From the NCBI GenBank assembly GCA_041908585.1, contig JAYRFB010000205.1:1-22506 (forward strand): a stretch of DNA of 22,506 nucleotides, given 5' to 3'. The stretch is from CAINDZ01 sp041908585 (lineage in GTDB: Bacteria > Krumholzibacteriota > Krumholzibacteriia > LZORAL124-64-63). The stretch's first letter is position 1; each line of letters opens with the position of its first letter. The translations under genes and the position numbers were made by a program. Positions 15,201 through 20,819 of this stretch are shown piece after piece. Under the pieces are notes generated by a model. The model was given only the letters and a program-made list of their open reading frames with translations. It was not told where the DNA came from and did not search any database.

Positions 15201-15442
15201 AAAAAATCGTGAATGACATTATCGCAGGGGAGGACACCATGCATCATGAGTTTGGGTGATTTCGGCGCAAGTTCATCCATTTCATGCGCTTAGATAACAT
15301 ATTCACATGGTGTGATTTTTTGTGGCCTGCGCCGCCCGGAAGCCCCGCGGCTACGAAGGGCATGGCTCCCGCAGGGTTGTCGGGGTAGAATGGCCCCGCC
15401 CGAAAGGTCCAGCCGACCACCGCCGAGCCCCCGGGAGCCGCC

Positions 15443-16666
15443 ATGCTGAACCCCGCCTTCACCCGCATCGGCCTGTCACCCATCGTCGAGATCAGCGAGC
15501 GCATCCGCGACGTGGCCCCGGGCTGGGAGGCCCGCACGGGCGAAAAGTTCGCCTACCTGCAGCGCGGCGAGCTGGCCGACGATACGCCGGCCTACATCAC
15601 GCGGGCAATGGAGAAGGCCGTCGCGGCCGGACTGACGCGCTACCCGAAGTCGGGCGGCGAACCCTGGTTCAAGGACGCGGTGCTGGCCCGCCTGGCGGCC
15701 AACGGACTGCCGGGCTTCTCGCGCGAGCATGTCATCTGCACCTACGGCGGCCAGGAGGGCCTGCAGCTGGTGTTCAACCTGTTCGCCGGCGGGCGCGTGG
15801 TCTCGTTCGCGCCGACGTGGTCGTGCGTGCTGGACAACATCGCGCCCTATGCGGGGTGTACGCTGGATCCGGTGGCGTTGGTGGAGAAGGACGGGCAGCT
15901 GGCGATCGACTTCGCGCAGGTCGAGGCGAAGCTGCCGGGCGCGGCGCTGCTCTACGTCAACTCGCCGCAGAACCCGAGCGGCAAGGTCTTCTCGCGCGAG
16001 GAGCTGTCGCGCCTGAACGACCTGTGCCTGAAACACAAGGTGCGCATCGTCTCGGACGAGGCCTATGAGGACTTCGTCTTCGGCGGCGCCAGGCACGTCA
16101 GCATGCTCGCCTTCCCCGGCGACCACATCTTCGGCGTCTTCACCTGCTCGAAGTCGTACGCGGCCACGGGATTTCGCATCGGCTACACCGTCTGCCGCGA
16201 CGCCGACACCATCGCGCGGATGACCCTGGGCGAGTACACGCAGACCGGCGGCGTGGTGCCCTTCATCCAGAAGGCCTTCGTCGAGGCGATGACCAACGAG
16301 GCAGAGCGCCAGGCCTGGCTGCAGCCGCTGCTGGCGAAGTTCGCGCGGCGGCGCGAGCTGATCGTCGAGCGCCTGGGGCCCGTCGTGGGCCCGGGCCTGT
16401 ACCGGCCCGAGGGCGCGTTCTACTTCTTCCTGAACCTGAAGGGCCTGGTGCCGGAGGCGCCGGCGGGCCAGCAGCAGGGCGCCTTCACGCTGCAGCGGTT
16501 CCTCGACGCGGGCGTGGCCATCATCCCCGGCACCGCGTTCGGCGGCGCCGACTATTCCCACCACGCGCGCCTGTCGTTCTCCGGGATCGAGGAGGCGCAA
16601 CTGGAGCGGGCGCTGGACCGCATCACGAAGCAGGTGCTGACGGGGGCGCGGCGGGCGGCGGGCTGA
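15443..16666 (+). CDS. Class I/II PLP-dependent aminotransferase
   Basis: A 407-aa fold-type I aminotransferase that moves an amino group between an amino acid and a 2-oxo acid in the cytoplasm. Signatures include TYGGQEGLQLVF (phosphate-cup region), YVNSPQNPSGKV (171-182, cofactor-contact Asn178), SDEAYEDFVF (204-213, Asp205 and Tyr208), and SKSYAATGFRIGY (236-248) with Schiff-base Lys237 and Arg245. Length is normal for the AspC/KAT-like group. The ATG follows GGGAG at good spacing. It converges on a nitrilase-family amidase gene with a 14-bp tandem repeat between them. Glutamine transaminases are functionally paired with omega-amidases in other organisms, so a glutamine-transaminase role is possible. 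Substrate specificity cannot be read with confidence; aspartate, aromatic or kynurenine substrates remain open. Confidence 0.9.
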   Translation: MLNPAFTRIGLSPIVEISERIRDVAPGWEARTGEKFAYLQRGELADDTPAYITRAMEKAVAAGLTRYPKSGGEPWFKDAVLARLAANGLPGFSREHVICTYGGQEGLQLVFNLFAGGRVVSFAPTWSCVLDNIAPYAGCTLDPVALVEKDGQLAIDFAQVEAKLPGAALLYVNSPQNPSGKVFSREELSRLNDLCLKHKVRIVSDEAYEDFVFGGARHVSMLAFPGDHIFGVFTCSKSYAATGFRIGYTVCRDADTIARMTLGEYTQTGGVVPFIQKAFVEAMTNEAERQAWLQPLLAKFARRRELIVERLGPVVGPGLYRPEGAFYFFLNLKGLVPEAPAGQQQGAFTLQRFLDAGVAIIPGTAFGGADYSHHARLSFSGIEEAQLERALDRITKQVLTGARRAAG

Positions 16667-16703
16667 GCGGACGATTCAGCGAGCGCGCGGGTTGCGCCGG
16701 CGC

Positions 16704-16759
16704 AAGTCGAGAGCAACAAGTCGGGAGCAACAAGTCGGGCGCAACAAGTCGGGCGCAAC
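16704..16759. repeat. Four tandem copies of a 14-bp unit
   Basis: The unit AAGTCGGGCGCAAC is repeated head to tail at 16704, 16718, 16732 and 16746. Copies 3 and 4 are identical; copies 1 and 2 differ by one or two bases (AAGTCGAGAGCAAC, AAGTCGGGAGCAAC). It follows a palindrome TTGCGCCGGCGCAA (16692-16705) and lies between two convergent genes. It is probably a minisatellite, with possible terminator or protein-binding effects. Confidence 0.9.
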
Positions 16760-16769
16760 GCGCGCGCCC

Positions 16770-17588
16770 TCAACCCAGCCGCCGATGCACCAGCGCCGGC
16801 AGTTTCCGGCGCACCTCCGCCAGCCGCGCGAAGTCCAGCGTGGCCGTCACGATCTCCGTCCGGCCGGCGCTGCCGCGCGCCAGCACCACGCCCCACGGAT
16901 CGACGACCAGGCTGTTGCCGTGCGTCATCACGCCGCCCGAGCCGGGGCCGGCCTGCCCCGGCGCCAGCACGAAGGCCTGGTTCTCGATGGCGCGGGCGCG
17001 CAGCAGGCTCTCCCAGTGCGCGGCGCCGCTGGTGGCGGTGAACGAGGCGGGCACCGTCAGGATCTCGGCGCGCCGGTCGGCGTGCCGGCGGTAGAGCTCC
17101 GGGAAGCGCAGGTCGTAGCAGATGCTCAGGCCGACGGTGCGTCCGAGCACCTCGGCCGCCACGACCGCCTCGCCCGGCACGTACCAGTCCGACTCGCGGA
17201 TCGCGACCCCGTCCACCTCCACGTCGAACAGGTGGATCTTGCGGTAGGTGGCCGCGACGGCGCCGTCGGGCCCGATGAGCACCGACGTGTTGTGCACCTT
17301 GAAGTTGCCGGCGATGGCTTCGCAGACGCTGCCGGCCAGGATCGCCGCGCGGTACTCCGCCGCGATCGCCTGCAGCCCGCGCGTCGACGGCCCGGGGATC
17401 GCCTCGCCCGGCAGGCTCGCCGGCCGGCCGGTGCTGCGGAAGTGGTACATCTCCGGCAGGGCGATGAAGCGGGCGCCGGCGCGGGCCGCCTCGCGGGTCA
17501 GGCGCTCGGCGGTCGCCACGTTGGCGGCCACGTCCTCGCCGCTGTCCATCTGGACCAGGGCGATGGGCAGGGTGTCGGCAGGCGTCAT
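16770..17588 (-). CDS. Carbon-nitrogen hydrolase (nitrilase superfamily, Nit/omega-amidase-like)
   Basis: A 272-aa cytosolic amidase with the nitrilase triad: Glu46 (ALPEMYHF), Lys117 (TYRKIHLFD) and nucleophile Cys157 (SICYDLRFPELYR). The exact form of the Lys and Cys motifs, the position of VHNTSVLIGPDG, and the length fit the Nit1/Nit2 branch, which hydrolyses deaminated glutathione or 2-oxoglutaramate-type omega-amides. The GTASGAAHWESLL-like segment (FTATSGAAHWESLLRARAIE) is also typical of that branch. ATG at 17588 has GGAGGGA upstream. It begins 11 nt after the stop of the single-TM protein, so they form an operon. A convergent aminotransferase gene next door may supply its substrate. 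Specificity within the branch is inferred. Confidence 0.9.
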   Translation of the reverse strand: MTPADTLPIALVQMDSGEDVAANVATAERLTREAARAGARFIALPEMYHFRSTGRPASLPGEAIPGPSTRGLQAIAAEYRAAILAGSVCEAIAGNFKVHNTSVLIGPDGAVAATYRKIHLFDVEVDGVAIRESDWYVPGEAVVAAEVLGRTVGLSICYDLRFPELYRRHADRRAEILTVPASFTATSGAAHWESLLRARAIENQAFVLAPGQAGPGSGGVMTHGNSLVVDPWGVVLARGSAGRTEIVTATLDFARLAEVRRKLPALVHRRLG

Positions 17589-17599
17589 CGTCCCTCCGG

Positions 17600-18241
17600 T
17601 CAGCGCACCATGACGGACCGGCCGGCAGGCAGGTCGGGCAGGATCTGGTCGTAGGCGCCGAGCAGCTCCCGTCCCATGATCACCCAGTCGTTGAAGGCGG
17701 CCCGCCAGATGCGCAGGCGCGGCTCATCGTCCGAACGCTGCAGCATGAGGTCCATCCACTTCCCGTATGCGCTCAGGACCCAGTCCTGCAGCGCGTAGGA
17801 CACGGCGATGCGCTCGGCCAGCTGGAAGTCCAGGCGCCCGAAGGCCTGCGCGTACTGGCTGACCTCGAACGACGACTTGCGCAGCAGCACCGGATTCAGG
17901 CCGCGGAACGAGGGCACGTCGCCCATTTCGGCCGCATCGCCCCGTGCCGCCACGGCCGCGTCGATGTCGGCGATGACCTGCGTGTAGTAGTCGACTCGCT
18001 GCTGCACCTGCTGGCGATTGAACGTCAGCTCGTTGGCGATGCCCTGCAGGGCCTGGAGCTCGGCGGCCTTCGCGGCCCGCTCCTCGCGCCAGGTCGTGGC
18101 CGCGGTGCCGACGACGACGCCCAGGCTGACGGCAAAGAACTGCAGGAACAACTCCCACCAGGTGCGGCGGCGGGCCCACCAGGGGGCCGCGGCGACCGGT
18201 GCCGGGACTGCGGCCGGTGTGCTGGCGGGCGACTCGTGCAT
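17600..18241 (-). CDS. Single-TM membrane protein of unknown function (DUF6090-like layout)
   Basis: A 213-aa protein. After an Ala/Pro-rich N-terminus (residues 1-20), one hydrophobic helix (about 30-48, ELFLQFFAVSLGVVVGTAA) is followed by TTWREERAAKAAELQALQGIANELTFNRQ and a long helical, probably periplasmic or cytoplasmic coiled domain. This layout, with helix, N/TW-x-E-E-R, then a helix containing EL..N, resembles DUF6090-type proteins. No catalytic motif is visible. The start ATG at 18241 was chosen because AGGAG lies 6 nt upstream; the open frame reaches 18544 without support. It precedes the nitrilase gene by 11 nt and diverges from the pse-type operon. Function not known. Confidence 0.7.
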   Translation of the reverse strand: MHESPASTPAAVPAPVAAAPWWARRRTWWELFLQFFAVSLGVVVGTAATTWREERAAKAAELQALQGIANELTFNRQQVQQRVDYYTQVIADIDAAVAARGDAAEMGDVPSFRGLNPVLLRKSSFEVSQYAQAFGRLDFQLAERIAVSYALQDWVLSAYGKWMDLMLQRSDDEPRLRIWRAAFNDWVIMGRELLGAYDQILPDLPAGRSVMVR

Positions 18242-18561
18242 GCGCGGCTCCTGCGCTCGGGGACCAGGGAGCGGCAGTCTAGCAGCCGGCCCCGATCGCG
18301 CCAAGCCCAGGCCACGCGGGCCGTGGTCCGGATCCTGCACGCCTGCCTTCGCAAAGCCTGGCCGTGGTCCGGACAACGGTTCCGGCCGCAGGACCATCGC
18401 CGTGGCCGCCTGGGCAAGTTGCTTGCGAACAGCAACTTGCGCCGCCGGACGGGCGGGCCGGGTCCGGGGCCCGACGCCCGCACACGGCACAAGTGGCCGA
18501 TATCCTGCCAGCCCGGCAGGTGACCCTGCGCAGGAGCGCCCCACGGAAGGACCGTTCGAAC
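18242..18561. other. Divergent intergenic region upstream of the pseB-like gene
   Basis: 320 nt without a gene. It contains a 13-bp direct repeat GCCGTGGTCCGGA (18320-18332 and 18361-18373), a 10-bp inverted repeat GCAAGTTGCT / AGCAACTTGC (18414-18423 and 18431-18440), and a sigma-54-like element overlapping it. Promoters for the single-TM protein (minus) and the pse-type operon (plus) must lie here. Confidence 0.65.
18412..18426 (+). promoter_or_regulatory. Possible sigma-54-type promoter for the pse-type operon
   Basis: GGGCAAG-N4-TTGC matches the -24/-12 consensus TGGCACG-N4-TTGC at 9 of 11 fixed positions, with correct GG-to-GC spacing. It lies 136 nt before the first ATG of the pseB-like gene, giving a long leader. 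The element also overlaps a 10-bp inverted repeat, so it could instead be half of an operator. Confidence 0.3.
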
Positions 18562-19608
18562 ATGGAGCAGCGCGACATGTACACGGGCAACATGTACACG
18601 GGCAAGACGATCCTGATCACCGGCGGCACCGGCTCGCTCGGCCACGCGCTGGTGCGGCGCTTCCTGAAGACCGATGTCCGGCGGCTGATCATCTACAGCC
18701 GCGACGAGTTCAAGCAGTACCACATGGAGCAGGAGTTCGCGGCCGACCGCGCGCGGCTGCGCTTCTTCATCGGCGACGTGCGCGACCGCCAGCGCCTGTA
18801 TCGCGCCTTCAGCGGCGTCGACTACGTGATCCATGCCGCAGCGCTCAAGCACGTCCACCTGATGGAGTACAACCCCCATGAGGCCGTGCAGACGAACATC
18901 GTCGGCGCCATGAACATCCTGGACGCCGCCATCGATCGCGGCGTGAAGAAGGTCGTGGCCCTGTCGACCGACAAGGCCGTCAACCCGGTCAACCTCTACG
19001 GCGCGACGAAGCTGGTCAGCGACAAGCTCTTCCGCGCCGCCCACGCCTACGCCGCCGGCGGCACGCAGTTCGTGGTGGTGCGCTACGGCAACGTCGTCGG
19101 CAGCCGCGGCTCGGTCATCCCGTTCTTCCGCAAGCTGACCGCGCAGGGCGCCGACTCGCTGCCCATCACCGACCGCCGCATGACGCGGTTCTGGATCACG
19201 CTCGACCAGAGCGTCGACCTGGTCGTGCGCGCCCTGGAGACGGGCGGCGGCGGCGAGGTCTTCCTCTCGAAGATCCCGTCCTGCAACATCACCGACATCG
19301 CCCACGCCGTGAACCCGCGCGCGCGGCTGGTGGAGACGGGCATCCGCCCGGGCGAGAAGCTCCACGAGGTGATGCTGACCGAGGACGAGGCACGCTCGAC
19401 CTTCGACTACGGCGACCACTACGTGGTCTACCCGCTGTCGTACGCCGAATCGCTGCAGGACCACGTGCGTCCGGGCGGCACGCTGGTGCCGCGCGAGTTC
19501 CGCTACGCCTCGGACACCAACGAGCAGTGGCTCTCGCTGGTGGACCTCACCATGCTGATGGCGGAGGTGCCCGGGGAGGAGCCGCTGGCGGTCGGGAGCC
19601 GCGCATGA
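18562..19608 (+). CDS. pseB: UDP-GlcNAc 4,6-dehydratase (inverting), PseB-like
   Basis: A 348-aa extended short-chain dehydrogenase performing the first pseudaminic-acid step: C4-C6 dehydration with C5 inversion of UDP-GlcNAc. The Rossmann glycine motif TGGTGSLG (20-27) and the catalytic DK plus Y-x-x-x-K set (Asp137-Lys138, Tyr146, Lys150 in STDKAVNPVNLYGATK) match the FlaA1/PseB subgroup. So do SRDEFKQ (46-52), HAAALKHV and RYGNVVGSRGSV. Three in-frame ATGs occur at 18562, 18577 and 18592, created partly by a 15-bp tandem duplication. The first is used here with GGAAGG 11 nt upstream, but the third would give a more family-like N-terminus (MYTGKTILITGG). The stop overlaps the next start (ATGA), so it heads a coupled operon. 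A legionaminic-type variant is less likely. Confidence 0.92.
   Translation: MEQRDMYTGNMYTGKTILITGGTGSLGHALVRRFLKTDVRRLIIYSRDEFKQYHMEQEFAADRARLRFFIGDVRDRQRLYRAFSGVDYVIHAAALKHVHLMEYNPHEAVQTNIVGAMNILDAAIDRGVKKVVALSTDKAVNPVNLYGATKLVSDKLFRAAHAYAAGGTQFVVVRYGNVVGSRGSVIPFFRKLTAQGADSLPITDRRMTRFWITLDQSVDLVVRALETGGGGEVFLSKIPSCNITDIAHAVNPRARLVETGIRPGEKLHEVMLTEDEARSTFDYGDHYVVYPLSYAESLQDHVRPGGTLVPREFRYASDTNEQWLSLVDLTMLMAEVPGEEPLAVGSRA
18577..18606 (+). repeat. 15-bp tandem duplication at the 5' end of pseB-like
   Basis: ATGTACACGGGCAAC is followed directly by ATGTACACGGGCAAG, so the peptide M-Y-T-G-N/K occurs twice and adds an alternative in-frame ATG. The repeat is present in the DNA, not only the protein. 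Confidence 0.9.
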
Positions 19609-20819
19609 AGCGATTCCTGCCGTACGGTCGCCAGGACGTGGGCGGCGAGGAGATCCGCCGCGTGCGCGACGTCCTGGAGTCCGACTGGCTGACCCAGGGG
19701 CCGCAGGTGCCGCGCTTCGAGGCCGCGCTGGCCGAGGCCTGCGGCGCGCCGCACGCGGTGGCCGTGGCCAACGGCACCCTGGCGCTGTGGCTGGCCTTCC
19801 GCGCGGCGGACCTGGGTCCCGGCGACCGCTTCATCGTCCCGGCCATCACCTTCGTCGCCACGGCCAACGCCGGCGTCATGTGCGGCGCCGAGCCGGTCTT
19901 CGTCGACATCGATCCCGAGACGCTCACCCTGGACGTGGCGCGGACCGAGGCGGCCCTGCTGGCCGACCCGCGCATCAAGGCGATCGTGCCGGTCCACCTG
20001 GGTGGGCGAACGGCGGACCTGCCGGCGCTGGGACGCCTGGCTGCGCGGCACGGCGCCGTCGTCATCGAGGATGCCTGCCACGCCATCGGCACGCGCTGGC
20101 AGGACGAGGCCGGGGACTGGCGTCGCGTGGGCGATTGCAGCCACGGCCTGATGACCTGCTTCAGCTTCCATCCCGTGAAGTCCATCACCACGGGCGAGGG
20201 TGGCGCCGTCACCACGAACGATGCCGTCCTGGCCGATCGGCTGGCGCTGCTGCGGACGCACGGCATCACGCGCGAACCGTCGCGCCTGGAGCGGCAGGAC
20301 GGACCCTGGTACTACGAGATGCACGAGCTGGGCATCAACGCGCGCATGACCGAGCTGCAGGCCGCCCTGGGCCTGGTCCAGCTGCAGAAGCTGGAACGCC
20401 TGCGCCGCCGCCGGTTGGAGCTGGTGCAACGCTACGACCGCGCCCTGTCGCGCGTGCCCGGCCTGCGCACGCAGGCGCGGCCGCCGGCGGACGAGACCTG
20501 CTGGCACCTGATGATCGTGCGTTCGGAAGCGCGCGACAGCCTGCACGCGGCGCTGGCAGCCGCCGGCATCGGCACCCAGGTCCACTACTACCCCGTGCAC
20601 CTGCAGCCCTATTACCGGCGCCGCTTCGGCACGGGCCCCGGGCAGTGCCCCGTCGCCGAGGAGTACTACAGGCAGGCGCTGTCGCTGCCGCTGTTCCCGA
20701 CGATGTCCGACGCGGACCACGCGCGCGTGGTCAAGGCCGTGCGGCGCCACCTGGCGCCCGGACCGCGTCGCGCCGAGCCGGTGGCGGCCGTCGTCGGCGA
20801 CGAGCGGGGACCGTCATGA
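19605..20819 (+). CDS. pseC: UDP-4-keto-sugar aminotransferase, PseC-like (DegT/DnrJ/EryC1 family)
   Basis: A 404-aa PLP-dependent sugar aminotransferase of the DegT/DnrJ/EryC1/StrS family, catalysing C4 amination after PseB. Visible features: YGRQDVGGEEI and ESDWLTQGP at the N-terminus, VANGTLALWLA (54-64), IEDACHAIGT (154-163, Asp156 pairing with the pyridine nitrogen), and FSFHPVKSITTGEGGAV (186-202) with cofactor-binding Lys192, all characteristic of PseC. HYYPVHLQPYYRR near the C-terminus is the usual substrate-side motif. The ATG shares ATGA with the pseB stop, and its own stop overlaps the next start in the same way. The last 20 residues are an unconserved tail. Product in the classical pathway: UDP-4-amino-4,6-dideoxy-N-acetyl-altrosamine. 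Confidence 0.93.
   Translation: MKRFLPYGRQDVGGEEIRRVRDVLESDWLTQGPQVPRFEAALAEACGAPHAVAVANGTLALWLAFRAADLGPGDRFIVPAITFVATANAGVMCGAEPVFVDIDPETLTLDVARTEAALLADPRIKAIVPVHLGGRTADLPALGRLAARHGAVVIEDACHAIGTRWQDEAGDWRRVGDCSHGLMTCFSFHPVKSITTGEGGAVTTNDAVLADRLALLRTHGITREPSRLERQDGPWYYEMHELGINARMTELQAALGLVQLQKLERLRRRRLELVQRYDRALSRVPGLRTQARPPADETCWHLMIVRSEARDSLHAALAAAGIGTQVHYYPVHLQPYYRRRFGTGPGQCPVAEEYYRQALSLPLFPTMSDADHARVVKAVRRHLAPGPRRAEPVAAVVGDERGPS

Larger units (their letters stand above)
15119..15442. other. AT-rich divergent intergenic region
   Basis: About 320 nt without a recognisable protein gene, noticeably AT-rich between 15165 and 15330 in an otherwise GC-rich window. It holds the promoter and leader of the secreted protein gene (minus), a short frame with a strong ribosome site (15239-15259, plus), a GGCGCAAGTT motif at 15264-15273, and presumably the promoter of the aminotransferase (plus), whose ribosome site GGGAG lies just before 15443. 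Confidence 0.6.

Noticed and set aside
15178..15259. A 26-codon plus-strand frame (MSDALLIKKIVNDII...)
   Set aside because: It has no ribosome site at its ATG and lies across the promoter region of the opposite gene. Only the internal ATG at 15239 has a good site, and that is noted separately.
16704..16759. The 14-bp repeat array as a CRISPR
   Set aside because: The copies are contiguous with no spacers and the unit is far too short.
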